Below, in pieces: positions 12,467 through 23,035 of a stretch of DNA of 64,000 nt (the first letter of the stretch is position 1; each line of letters opens with the position of its first letter). This stretch comes from Diplolepis rosae. Taxonomy: Eukaryota; Arthropoda; Insecta; Hymenoptera; Diplolepididae. The position numbers were made by a program, and so were the translations under genes. The notes under the pieces were generated by a model, which was given only the letters and a program-made list of their open reading frames with translations, was not told the DNA's origin and did no database searches. The stretch lies in assembly GCA_030998225.1 (NCBI GenBank), contig JAPYXD010000608.1:1270501-1334500 (forward strand). Reading direction: 5' to 3'.

Positions 12467-13944
12467 TCGAGATAATTAATATTATTGACTATCATATATT
12501 ACTGGCCATTTGTTTATTTAAACCCATTGTAATTAGTAATACGAAACCACATTGTTAAATCTGAAGACTATATCAAACTCTATATACTACACATTATACA
12601 AAATCATTTGCGTGAACGCTGTGTCAAACAAAAAATAACGTCAGAAAAATTTTGTAGAGCAGCACTGCTTTGATCGAACGCAAATTTACCAAGAATGTTT
12701 ACTTATTAATTTCCCTGGATTACACTGTTTAGAATTAATGTTATTCCTAAAAAATGTCTTCTAGAAAAATAGTTGATAGATGTTCAAGTCTCAATCGTCT
12801 TTACACGATTCACGTGTTACCGCCATGCATAATTAAAAATTTCATTATTTTCGCCTGCCCCTAGGCAACCTGGTAAGCTCCCAGGGATATAACTGATGCA
12901 TGTCTCCTCATTACGATAACAAAAGGATAACTACCTGTAAGGAATTGCCAGAAATCAACAAGGCAGTTAATCATATATAAACATCGCATAAAATAAGAGT
13001 ATTGCCCTACGTCGGTAATGTAGTGAACTAAGTTGATAAATATTAATTAATATTTAAAGAAACTTAATAACAATAACATTCATTATTCCTGACAGCGAAC
13101 GGTAAATGAATAATAATAAATATTATTACTAGCCGGAAATAATCAGCGGTAATCAATAATAGATAATCAATTAATAGCATTCAATCAGAAGAGATCAATC
13201 ATATTATCGGAGATCTGCAGAATAACCCAAATAAAACTCCAAAATTAAGACACTAACATATTACATTGATACATAAAAACTATAGAAATAAGATTAATAT
13301 CCAATGTTATAAAATGAATATATAGTAAGTAACATATCTGAAAAGACGAGAGAAAGATGTACCGCATCGAGCGTTGAGGGACTTTAATCCTGATAGTATG
13401 ACCTATGTGGGAGCGCGCCGTGAGTTCATGAGTTTACGCAACTGTCAGCAAACATGGTCATTGACATTGCTGCCAGACGCGTGCCGATCAACAAATTTGC
13501 AAGGCACGTGCCGATTCAAACATTACCAAAAAACAATCAATAATATTTAAACCCCAGATTTACTTCTGGAGGTTGTCCTTTCGTCGGTAGTCGTTCAGTA
13601 TACAAGTCAATGTATTTATTGCCAAGATGAAAAATAAAAGATGTTTTGCGCAAAATAACCACAGGTTAAAAAAATTATATCTTTTATAATAACTCTGAAC
13701 ACGTAATATGCCTAATTAATCCCAAGAAGCCAACAAAATTAACTGAAAAATGTAAGATCTATGATAAGAAGATGTTTCCCAGCATCCTATTTTAATATCC
13801 CAACTACGAAAAAAATCAGTTTTCGCGAGCTAAATAAAAAGAAGTTTCAAATCCAGGACGCCCCTATATATGGGTGAACTGGGAAATATGTACGACCTGG
13901 TTCTCTGAGATCCGTTCACCTGATGCGAGATGCATAACGGGTCT
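12467..13944. other. Non-coding stretch with LTR-like promoter motif
   Basis: There are no ORFs. At 13541-13575 a TTTAAA box is followed by CCCCAGATTTACTTCTGG, and nearly the same arrangement occurs at 46470-46500. The 13400-13520 part is GC-richer and contains twice the word GTGCCGAT. It may be part of a solo LTR, but no boundaries were found. Confidence 0.35.
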
Positions 13945-14033
13945 TACCTTAGGCAGTCTTAAGACCGAAGTAGAAATCGATGGAAATGCGCGTCTAATAG
14001 AAAGAGAACGATTCACGTCTATTGGGAAAAGAC
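13945..14033 (+). repeat. Dispersed repeat, intact copy of a sequence split at 17590/21320
   Basis: TACCTTAGGCAGTCTTAAGA starts a block whose first 27 bp recur at 17592-17618 and whose last 70 bp (AATGCGCGTCTAATAGAAAG and beyond) recur at 21330-21382. Between the two recurring halves lie about 3.7 kb of nested transposons, so this copy shows the uninterrupted state. Confidence 0.6.
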
Positions 14034-14099
14034 AGTGATTGGCTCATGTTCGCTTTTGTATAACTCACTAAAATTTCATCCCCCTAGCCCACCCAGAAG

Positions 14100-14181
14100 T
14101 ATTAAAAACTTATCTGTTATACGTGAAGTACCACGTGGGTCATGTTTGACGGTACTTCTAGTCCAGTACTTCTAGTGTTAA
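14100..14181. repeat. PiggyBac-like terminal sequence ending at TTAA
   Basis: Reads TACGTGAAGTACC ... GGTACTTCTAGTCC, then AGTACTTCTAGTGTTAA, with the end motif duplicated. It is the inverse partner of the 3605-3690 terminus. No piggyBac transposase lies between the two, which are 10.5 kb apart, so they may belong to separate non-autonomous copies. Confidence 0.45.
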
Positions 14182-14377
14182 AGTAATCAAAAGCATTTAT
14201 AATTAAAGACTAAGTATATCTACATATTTTTTGTAGACGAAATTGTAGTTATTTCCCTTTTTATGTGGATTTATATTTATTTTATTTTTTAATATCTAAC
14301 GGAGACCTAACCGCTTTCACACCCCTCTAATCGAAATGATCTTTTTGCTCATAAAAGATCAATTCGTTTAAAAAAAA

Positions 14378-15250
14378 TTGCTCAACTTATATTGTAAAGC
14401 AGATTTTAAAGAATATTTAAATTCTAAGAGATTCTCATCTGCTCCCTTGAAACAGGCGCGCATGCAATCCTATTCTAAAAAAAGGATTTATATTCCAGGA
14501 AATAACCGTTATTGTCGAGCACATTTGATAAAAGGCCGGTTTTTTGATGAAGAATTAGGTCGTTTACGTGTAAATTCGAATTTCGCGAAAGTAAAAGATT
14601 CAGAGCTATCGGAATTACTTGGAAGTTTGGCTATTGATTGTGAAACCACGATTCTCGACAAAGTTGGAGAATTTTCTTTATCGGAAGAAAAAATACATCT
14701 TTTTACAGGTTTGACATGGGAAAATATTATAGAACTGCGCGAAATGCTAACGTCAGTGCGAAACAATCAAACCCGCGATGTAACACAAGCACTCGTCGTG
14801 TTCTTATTAAAATTAAGATCAGGAAACTCCAACAAAATGATTGCTGCAATTTCGTAATTAGAACGAGAGCAACTTGTTTAAGACTATGCCACTTCTATCA
14901 TAAACTCTTTTAAAAAAGATCTCTTACCCTCCCGATTTGGATTGAACGCTATGTTAGACGTGAGCTGATTGATTCTCACACTACTGATGTCTAAAATTTT
15001 ATCCAATTCTACTAGACATGGCAGGACCATTTTATGCGAATCAGAATGCCGCTGAAATTATAAAAAATCTTATTGCAGATCCGCATGGTTTGTGTCAATT
15101 ATTGAATGAAAGAGACAAACGTCTCCTTGATCGTGATTTTCGAGATACGAAAGACGTACTGGAATCAAAAAGCCAACGTTAAAGGGTAAGCGAAATCATC
15201 TGACAACTAAAGAAGCAAACCAGTCTCGTTTCATGACAAAAATTTGCTGG
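14378..15250 (+). pseudogene. ISL2EU-like (DDE_Tnp_4 type) transposase, internally deleted
   Basis: The main frame (14378-14857) holds the N-terminal region with HLIKGRFFDEELGRL, FTGLTWENIIELREML and FLLKLRSGNSNKMIAAI, the helix-turn-helix part typical of ISL2EU/DDE_Tnp_4 transposases. After frameshifts, family resemblance continues at 14915-15000 (DLLPSRFGLNA, RRELIDSHTT) and at 15018-15250 (FYANQNAAEIIKNLIADPHG and LLDRDFRDTKD). Between the last two blocks the segment with the first catalytic aspartate is missing. The 3' end stops where a Copia fragment begins. The transposase is therefore truncated, frameshifted and dead. Confidence 0.65.
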
Positions 15251-16456
15251 TGAGTAGAATATGTCTCGTCGCAAAAGGATGCTCCCAAAAACCTGGTGAA
15301 GATTTTAGTGAAACATATTCACCAGTGCCCAGATCAACATCAATACGATTAATATCAGCATTAGCAGCAGAATCAAATTTGGAGATTCATCAATTCGACG
15401 TAGTGATAGCGTATCTTAACGGTGAACTTGAAGAAAATGTCTACATGGAAGTACCGGAACAGTTACATGAAGTGATGAATAAAATTCGCGCAAATGAACC
15501 ATTTGGTTCTAATAATAAAAGCGTCAATGATGATAAATTAAAAGGGATCGTCAATAATTGGTATGAGAAGCTCAACGCTTGTAGGGACGGTGTATGTCTA
15601 CTGAAAAAATCGCTGTACGGCCTGCGTCAGTCGGGAGTGCAGTGACATAAGAAACTAGCAAATACATTGTACACGTTAGGGTTTATAGCGATGCCACAAG
15701 ATCCGTGTATATTTGTGTATGAAAAGAAAGACAAAAATAAGGAGTCCGTAATATACATCGCGATTTATGTAGACGACATGTTATTGGCTTCAAACAATAT
15801 AGTATGGTTGAGCGAAATTAAAAAGTCACTGTCTCAGTTATTTGAGACAAAAGATTTGGGTAAAATCGATCGATGTTTGGATAATGAATTTACGTGTGAT
15901 AAGAGTAGAGTGTGCTTACAACAAACACAATACGTAAATAAATTGTTAACGCGTTTTAACATGAGTGAGTGTAAATCGGTTTTGACCCCGATGGAAATAA
16001 ATTGTAAACTTTCAAAGCCGGAATATATAAATACGAAAGAAATGGAAAAATATCCATATCAGCGTTTAATCGGAGCACTGTTATATCCATCTGTATTCAC
16101 GAGACCAGATATTGCGTATACTGTTAATTATTTGAGCCAATTCAATAATAATTACAATAGTGATCATTGGAAAGCAACAAAAAGAGTGTTACGCTATCTG
16201 TAAGGTACTAGTGATTATGGCATCGAGTATGAGAAAAAGAGGTTACCATTGGGGTGGTAGACGCCGATTGGGCATGCGATGCTGTAGACAGATGATCATA
16301 TTCTGGTTACGCGTTTATCCTAGCCGGGTCAGTAGTCAGTTGTCAGGCACGTAAACGACGAACAGTGGCATTATCGAGTACTGAAGCCGAGTACATGGCT
16401 TTATCGGAAGCAAAAAAAGAGGCAATTTATTTACAAAACCTTTTAAGAGATTTATA
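15244..16456 (+). pseudogene. Copia (Ty1) reverse transcriptase and RNase H fragment
   Basis: The first frame (15244-15645) starts the RVT_2 domain with CLVAKGCSQKPGEDFSETYS, FDVVIAYLNGELEE and LKKSLYGLRQSG. A TGA at 15640-15645, where Copia elements have the conserved Trp of QWH, ends it. The second frame (15667-16203) carries IAIYVDDMLLAS, the polymerase YVDD box, and the TRPDIAYTVNYLSQF block. A TAA then falls in the VLRYLKGT motif. RNase H sequence continues frameshifted to 16456 (SSTEAEYMALSEAKKEAIYL). Gag, protease, integrase and LTRs are absent. The 5' end abuts the ISL2EU relic directly. Confidence 0.85.
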
Positions 16457-16539
16457 GATGTCATATAGATGTCAGACACCATTTTACGCGTGAGGATAAT
16501 ATGGATATGGATAATAAAAGAATTCCCCTAGGATTTTGA

Positions 16540-17035
16540 TAACCTTTAAAGAGTTTACATGGGCATTGAATTCATTACATTCATCTTTTAGATCGAAAAT
16601 AATGCTTTTTGTAAGGCATAATCGTCAATTGTTCACTTCAGTTATAAAATATAATGAATTTTCATGAATCTCGTATTCATTAGTTTTCTTCTGCTTTACA
16701 TTTTTTTGCTTGCTGTTGTAAAAAAAGGATTCTGTTTCTGCTCTTGACTAAAGTTTTGGAGTCGCTTTCTCAAAACGAATGAAGGCTTTTTAGCCAGGGC
16801 ATAGAAAAAAAATTTACCATGATAACACTTGACCTTCAGTCCATTTACCTGTTCTGGTAAACGACTCAAGGTATCAGCAACAACATTTTTCTGATCAGGA
16901 CACTACCCTATTTGAATATTATAATCTTGGATAGCCTTTATCTATCTATTCAAACTTCCACTCAGGAGCTTGCGAGTTTTTATGAATATTAAAGCTTTGT
17001 GGTAGATTATTGTTTATTGTCTACCAATGATATAA
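16540..17035 (-). pseudogene. Ty3/gypsy RNase H fragment
   Basis: On the minus strand the translation contains KALIFIKTRKLLSG, IKAIQDYNIQI and CPDQKNVVADTLSRLPE, which match the end of the Ty3/gypsy RNase H domain (HQALTFLKTC...ENVVADVLSR type). Several stops interrupt it. Neither RT nor integrase is adjacent, so it is an isolated scrap. Confidence 0.6.
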
Positions 17036-17379
17036 GAATGAAATGTGTCATTCGAGCGTTTTTTTTTCACGAATTTTGGTTTAGGGGAAATACGAAAGAT
17101 ATTTCAAGAAATTTTACGTCATTTTGAAGGTTTATTCTTCTATTTTACACAGTAATTTTATTACCAGTGTTTTTTGATGTTCACGAACTATAAAGGCATT
17201 TTTCTCAAAACTATTTTTTTCAAGTCTGTTGTGAACCTGATGTGAATTGTAGGTGAACGTAATTGAGCCAGAGGTCTGGTGAAGCCAAAAAGAGTAACAG
17301 GTCCTACGAGGGGCACTATTTGTATTTTGAGCCTAATAATGAAAAACAGTAATTTGTCATAAAAAATGGCTTTATTGTT

Positions 17380-17575
17380 TTTCAAAGTATTCTCGTTTAT
17401 GATCTATACACTTTTGCATGCGTTCGAACTATGTGTCATAGCATTTTTTCCATTGCACCTGTGATATCTCCAAAACATGGTATTGTAAATTATGTGGGAT
17501 CCAACGAGAACAAATCTTTTTTTGCTGAGACACAATTTTCAAGTCACTGTAAACAACACAAATCACGCTCAAATA
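17380..17575 (-). pseudogene. Internally deleted mariner transposase fragment
   Basis: On the minus strand an N-terminal KKICSRWIPHNL-type block (17500-17545, with a frameshift) runs directly into the C-terminal block that normally closes mariner transposases, ending FERMQKCIDHKREYFEKQ before the stop near 17395. All three catalytic aspartates that should lie between are gone, so this copy arose by internal deletion. The following DNA down to about 17188 may be 3' UTR and terminal repeat. Confidence 0.55.
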
Positions 17576-17591
17576 AAAAAAGGTAAAAGGT

Positions 17592-17618
17592 ACCTTAGGC
17601 AGTCCTGATACCGAAGTG
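17592..17618 (+). repeat. Left half of a split dispersed repeat
   Basis: TACCTTAGGCAGTCCTGATA and 7 more bp match the start of the 13945 repeat. The continuation is found at about 21320. Confidence 0.5.
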
Positions 17619-17897
17619 ATTTTCGAGGATCGGCGATGAGCTCTGAAAAGCTTGAGAAGTTAGTTCAATTAATTGCGTGTGCATCTTAATTACTAATGGA
17701 TTCTATATACGCGAATTATATCAGTTAATTCCCAAGGGCATAGCCGGGTTTCCATGTGAAATCGACCTTAAAACCAAATCAAATTTCGCTTCAACCATTT
17801 GGAAGGGGTTGAGCAAGAGATAATTTTGCCAAATTTTCCGATTATTATCCGCCATTTTGAATGACTAATGGCGGATTTTACAATGTTCGTTTTTCAC

Positions 17898-17935
17898 TTT
17901 TTTTAGCTAAACTAATCATAGGAAAAATTGGTTTT
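17898..17935. repeat. Left arm of an inverted repeat flanking the nested mariners
   Basis: TAGCTAAACTAATCATAGGA and neighbours are the inverse of 21148-21182. The two arms enclose the 18.36-20.9 kb mariner pair, suggesting an outer element into which the mariner jumped. Confidence 0.5.
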
Positions 17936-19143
17936 CCTACGAAAATATATTTTTTTACCATCAAGTTTTTACAAATACAGACGGTTAATTGTACTTTCAT
18001 AGCACTTCATACTCCATAAGTGGCTGAACATTTGCCAAGCATAAATTTTCTTTTCAATTATAAATTATTCATCATCGCTGTCTTCTTTTATAACTGTAAG
18101 TTTGTAGGAAAATTAATTTTACTTTTTGTACACCACTTTTATTTGAAAAGGACATTTTTTGAACGGACTAAATTTTCAACAGGCAAAACCTGTATATTCG
18201 AAAAATATTCATGAATATGAAAAGATATTTACAAATTACAAATATACAAATTTCAATTTTTCGCAACGAAAAAAATTCGCAAAATCTTTTGCAAACATTT
18301 AAGCAGCAAACCGTGATAGAGGTTGATTACCAAGTAAATTTTTTTTTCCTTAGGCTACTATTAGGTGAGCAACTAAGTTCCCGCTGTTTGTCAATAGATG
18401 GTTCCAGCAGTAAATGCTGGTCGATTTTGACACATCCAAAACGTCGTGAACCAAGCTTAGACATATGGTAAACAAATCGTTTTGACACATTAGTGATTTT
18501 TTTTGGCGTCATTTACTTTTGGTAGTGTGAAAATGTCTGATTTTGTGCCAAATAATTGTCACTTGCGGGAAGTGTTGATTTTCTTCTTTTATTTGAAGAA
18601 AATGGCAACTGAAACGCATCGAGATCTCCAACAAGTTTACGGAGATGTTTCTCTAAGTGAAACAATGTGTCGTGATTGGTGCCGTCGCTTCAAAAACGAT
18701 GATTTCGATGTTGACGACCGTCCGCGTGAAGGAAGGCCAAAAACCTTCGAAGACGCTGAATTGGAGGCAATGCTCGATGAGGATCCGTGCCAAACGCAAG
18801 AAAAGCTTGCTTCAGCATTAGGAGTTACCCGCCAAACCATTTCCAAGCGATTTCATGCGTTAAGAATGATTAAAAAATAAGGAATTTGGGTTTCTTATGA
18901 TTTGAAGCCAAAGGACGCTGAGCGTCGTTTTTTCACCCGTGAACAAGTGCTTCAGCGGCAAAAAAGGAAGGGTTTTTTTCATCGCATCGTGCCAGGTGAT
19001 GAAAAATGGATTCATTACAGCAACCCTAAGAGAAGAAAGTCATGGGGACAACCCGGCCATGCTTCTACGTCGTCGGCTCGGCCGAATATTCACGTTGCGA
19101 AGGTTATGCTGTGTATTTAGTGAGACCAGGTAGGTGTTAGTTA

Positions 19144-20444
19144 CAGGGTGGGCCATATACAATTTTAAATTTAAAAAGTCAATAAAAAAAAACGGCTTGA
19201 TATTTTTCAAAGGTCTAACATTTATTTGAAAGGTTGTTTTATGAAATTTATTTGTGGAAAACAATTTCGGACAAATAACCACCGCGGCTGAGTTTACAGT
19301 AGCTTATCCGATCCACCCAATCTTGGAGTACTTTCTCGATGGTTTCAGGCCTTATGGCAGCAACAGCAGCTTGAATCTCGTACTTTAGATCTTGAATTGT
19401 TTCTGGATAGGGCGTAACATTTATCTTTAACAGCTCCCCACAGAAAATAGTCCAACGGAATTAAATCGCAGCTTCTGGGAGGCCAATTCACATCAACTCT
19501 TTTGCTGATTATGCGATTTTCGAAGATAGGGCGTAAAAGATTGAGTGTAGCGTTTGCTGTATAGCACGTAGCGCCATCTTGCTGGAACCAAATGTTGTCC
19601 AAGTCTTCCTTTTCAATTTGCTTGAAGAAAAATTTGGACAACATTGCGCGATATCGCTCACCATTGATGGTTACGGCGGTTCCTTCTTCATTTTCGAAGA
19701 AAAATGGGCCGATGATTCCAACAGACCAAAATCCGCACCATACAGTGACTCGTGCTGGGTGCATTGGCTTCTCGACGATTACGTGCGGGTTTTCTGTGCC
19801 CTAAATGCGACAATTCTGCTTGTTAACGTAACCACCGAGGTGGAAATGAGCCTCGTCCGAAAAGATGATTTTTCGGTAAAATTGACCATCCTCGGTCAAA
19901 CGATCTTCCGCCCAATCTGCGAACTATAGACGGCTCGGATGGTCGAGTGGCTTCAGCTGCTGCACCAATTGAACTTTACATGGCTTCATAGCGAGGTCTT
20001 TTTGCAAAATTCGTCGCAAAATTGTTCGTGGAATGTTCAATTCTTGCGATCGACGGCGAGTTGAGGTGGATGGATTCTCACTAACACTTTCAGCCACAGT
20101 CGCAATATTTTCAGGTGAACGCGCGGGAAATGAACGTTGACGTTTTGGTTTATCCACCAACGAGCCAGTTTCACGCACACGCTTGACAAATTGTTGCACA
20201 AATTGAACTGATGGCACTTTTTTTCTGTCCATTTTTTTTTCCAAATTTCTCATAGTTTGTGTTGAAGACTCACCACTTTGTAAAAAAGTTTTCAATATTT
20301 CCCAGTTTTCTTCTAGCGAATAGCGACCCATTTCGTAAATTTTAGACGTTTTACTGAATATTTGTCACTTTCCGAATGGTATTTGACGTTTCCAATGTCG
20401 AAATACAGATAGTTCAAATTTAAAACGCTAGATGGCCAACCCTG
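19144..20444 (-). mobile_element. DD41D-type mariner, 1301 bp, with TA duplication
   Basis: The ends are CAGGGTGGGCCATATACAAT at 19144 and its imperfect inverse (GGCCAACCCTG) at 20444, flanked by TA on each side. A second copy lies at 59039-60149. The transposase is on the minus strand. Terminal similarity extends about 30 bp with a few mismatches. Confidence 0.9.
19345..20331 (-). pseudogene. DD41D mariner-family transposase, frameshifted
   Basis: It starts at ATG 20331 (MGRYSLEENWEILKTF) with helix-turn-helix segments and the RRRSQELNIPRTILRRIL motif. This frame ends at 19924. The first catalytic region (IFSDEAHFHLGGYVNKQN) follows in broken frame at about 19800-19880, and the frame 19345-19764 then carries MHPARVTVWCGFWSVGIIGP, IWFQQDGATCYTA (second Asp) and SCDLIPLDYFLWG. 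By my count 41 residues separate the second Asp from the Asp of PLDY, so I call it DD41D (rosa-like), to be confirmed. There is a stop between the first two frames and a frameshift near the C-terminus. The 116-residue plus-strand frame over this region is a shadow. Confidence 0.8.
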
Positions 20445-21147
20445 TATTATGAGCTGTTGAAACCGAAAAAAACCATCACTGGGGAACGTTATCGAAGGCG
20501 ATTGATGCGATTGAGCCGATCACTGCGCGAAAAACGGCCACAATTTCGAGCAGAGCAACGAAAAAGTGATTCTACAGCATGACAACGCTCGGCCTCACGT
20601 TGCCAAACCCGTTAAAACCTACCTAGAAACGCTCAAATGGGAAGTCCTACCCTACCCGCCGTATTCTCCAGATATTGTGCTATCCGATTATTACTTGTTT
20701 CGGTTGATGGCACATGGTCTGGCTGATCAGCAGTTCTGCTCATATGAAGACATCGAAAAATGGCTTGATTCTAGGATGTTTTCAAAAGATGAACACTTTT
20801 ACCGTAAATTTATTCGAGCTCTACCAGAAAGATGGGCGAAAGTGTTAGCTAACGATGGGCATTACTTTGAATGATTTATCTGTAACCATTTTTTCGCAAT
20901 ATAATATGTGTTTTAATAGTAAGATGTTGGACCTTGCAAAATTCTGCAGAAATTCTGTTTTAATTATCAATAGGTAACTAATGAATAGCATAATTCAAAA
21001 GAATGGTCGCGCAAATCAAACATAAATAAAATTGCGTACAAAAATTTTCGCAATTTTCTGCATCGCGAATTATGCATAAAAAAATCTGCAAAAATTTACA
21101 AATATGTCTTCTATTGGAAAAAACATCCTTGATTTTTTTCAAAATTT

Positions 21148-21182
21148 TCCTATGATTAGTCTAGCTAAAAAAAGTGAAAAGA
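21148..21182. repeat. Right arm of the inverted repeat flanking the nested mariners
   Basis: TCCTATGATTAGTCTAGCTA and neighbours mirror 17898-17935. Confidence 0.5.
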
Positions 21183-21319
21183 AGTTTTGTATGCGATAGT
21201 TTATCATACTTTAAACTTGATTTTCGAAAATTATTGTACATGCATCGATTACTCACTGATTGAAGTCTGCTAATATGTTTATTTTACTGGTGAAAAGTGA
21301 ATCGTGCAATCGGTAGTTG

Positions 21320-21382
21320 CATCGATAGAAATGCGTGTGTAATAGAAAGAGAACGAGTCACGCCCATTGGAAAAAGACAGTA
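21320..21382 (+). repeat. Right half of the split dispersed repeat
   Basis: Contains AATAGAAAGAGAACGAGTCA and GGAAAAAGACAG, matching the second part of 13945-14033. Confidence 0.5.
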
Positions 21383-21399
21383 GGTCTCCACTGAACGCG

Positions 21400-23030
21400 T
21401 TTGGTTCGCGTTTTGGTTTGCGAGTTAGATTGATTATATATATTAAAACTGAGTTCGTTTTTATTTATTATTGACTTAAAGGGGTCTTACACGTTCGAGG
21501 TTTCGAAAAATCCAGTTTTTTTCGCAAATATCGAATATAGAAGTCATTAGAAATGTGCCCCATGAAGGAAATCACAGAATACACGTAAGTTAACGAGTGA
21601 TTGAACGCCCGTCACGGCTGCTCGCGGTCCTTCCACGCGCCTCTACGGTAGATGATCGCGCCGTCACACTTTCCGTTAAAGGTAATATCAGTGACTTGCT
21701 GAAATTATATTGCCCTGTCTTTTCTAACGTTCTGTGAGTATGTGTGTCAATGTTTTGTTTTGAAAAAGGATTCTTGAGCTAATTCAGCTTAAAACGGGTT
21801 TCAAGTCGGAATCATCTCGGCGTTGCGAAGTTACGAGCCCGCTACTCATCTCGATATAATAATTTCCAACAAGGGATATTATATGCAGCGATTCTGACAA
21901 CTATGAATGTCTTGGGAATCATCGTGGGGCCAGGAGCAGAGGCTTGTGCTACTCGACTGAACGGACAATGCATCTACCGCGTGAAGCGGAGGGTCAGTCA
22001 CGCAACGAAAAGGGCCAAAATCCAGTAAAGGAAGTAACAAGTGGCGAACCGCAAACATCTCCGTGACGAGAAAGGTGAACTCTACGGCCCTGGTATAGCT
22101 GATTGAATCATGAGTTTCCAACGAGCGTTTCTTTATACAAGCGCGTTGCTGTTCCCTGCAACGAGCAGCTGGTGGACCCCTCTTTCCCTACTACTATGGG
22201 ATAAAGGGCGCTCGAATTTGAAACAGTAATTAATATTATTTTAGGTTAGGATCGACAATGGCTAATTTTCCCGTAATACATTAGATTGATAAAACTGTAT
22301 TTTGAGTAAATACCGTCAAAGAAGTCGATTCCATGTTAAGCACTCGTAAATTACTTGTACATACACGTCTTCACTATTTAATCAACTAAATTTTCAGGTA
22401 CATTTATTTACATGGCATCAGCGACAGTGCGCATCATATAACGCGCATAGCAACAAGTAGGGTGTGGAAGGGTCCCCTCTTGCGCTCGTTGCAGAGAACA
22501 CTCAGATGCTCGAGCTTCTCGTTGGTGGGAATATCAAGTGTATTTGGACAAAATTTTTTTAAAAAGTTTTCAGCAAACATGTCACTAGGTCAGAACACAG
22601 GCATTTTCAAGAATTTTCTCTTGTCTAATTTTTACAGACCTTATAAGCTCGAAAAAAATTATTTTATAAAAAAGCCTGCCATTTTGGAAAATTCGAAAAA
22701 TTAAGAAAAAACTTGTGTCTAAACCTAACCAACTATAATTGGAGACATATTTCACTTTTTTTGTTCCAGGCCACATTAATAGCCGAAGTCTTACTATATA
22801 CAAAATCGATTGTGACATTATTCCAGACGCGCTGTCAAGGACGCTTTAAGGTCAAATTTTTCACCAAAATAATATTTCAAAAGTCGGTGAATTCATCATT
22901 AAAGGCATGAAACCGTTCCTAATTATCATGTATAGTTCCTTTGTGAACCATCCGCAAAAAGTGAATTGAAAATTTTTCCCATTGTAGAAGAGTTCCTTAA
23001 AGTTATTAAGAGCATGCATAATTAAACACT
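21400..23030. other. Non-coding stretch with a weak inverted repeat
   Basis: No gene is recognised. The words GTTCCCTGCAACGAGC at about 22150 and the inverse GCTCGTTGCAGAGAAC at about 22486, with neighbouring GGACCC/CCCTACT words, form an imperfect inverted repeat around 250 bp of AT-rich DNA. The stretch 21590-21670 is GC-rich but has no coding resemblance. Confidence 0.4.
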
Positions 23031-23035
23031 AAGTA

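Larger units (their letters stand above)
18530..20874 (+). pseudogene. Mariner (mauritiana-like) transposase in two pieces
   Basis: The 5' piece (18503-19118) has the mariner helix-turn-helix region (LSETMCRDWCRRF, DVDDRPREGRPK, TQEKLASALGVTRQTISKR), a stop at 18878-18880, then VPGDEKWIHYSNPKRRKSWG with the first catalytic Asp. The conserved CIWWDQ motif has become CI**DQ: both tryptophan codons are now stops. The 3' piece (20447-20874) continues with YYELLKP, then ILQHDNARPHVAK (second Asp) and YSPDIVLSDYYLF (third Asp, D34D spacing), ending in LPERWAKVLANDGHYFE, the standard C-terminus. Removing the insert and one TA would put the flanking codons in register. The catalytic triad survives but stops make the copy non-functional. 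Confidence 0.85.
18361..20900 (+). mobile_element. DD34D mariner, interrupted by a DD41D mariner
   Basis: The left end at about 18361 reads TTAGGTGAGCAACTAAGTTC, a good mauritiana-type mariner terminus. The right terminus was not identified. The transposase begins near 18530-18602 and runs to 19140. It resumes at 20447 after the inserted element and ends at 20874. The target TA of the insert is at 19142-19143 and 20445-20446. The outer element itself lies between the inverted arms at 17898 and 21148. Confidence 0.8.

Noticed and set aside
3607..14181. A single complete piggyBac transposon
   Set aside because: No piggyBac transposase is found, and the left terminus lies inside a mariner whose two halves are both near it, so a 10.5-kb unit inserted there is not supported. 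Reported only as a question.
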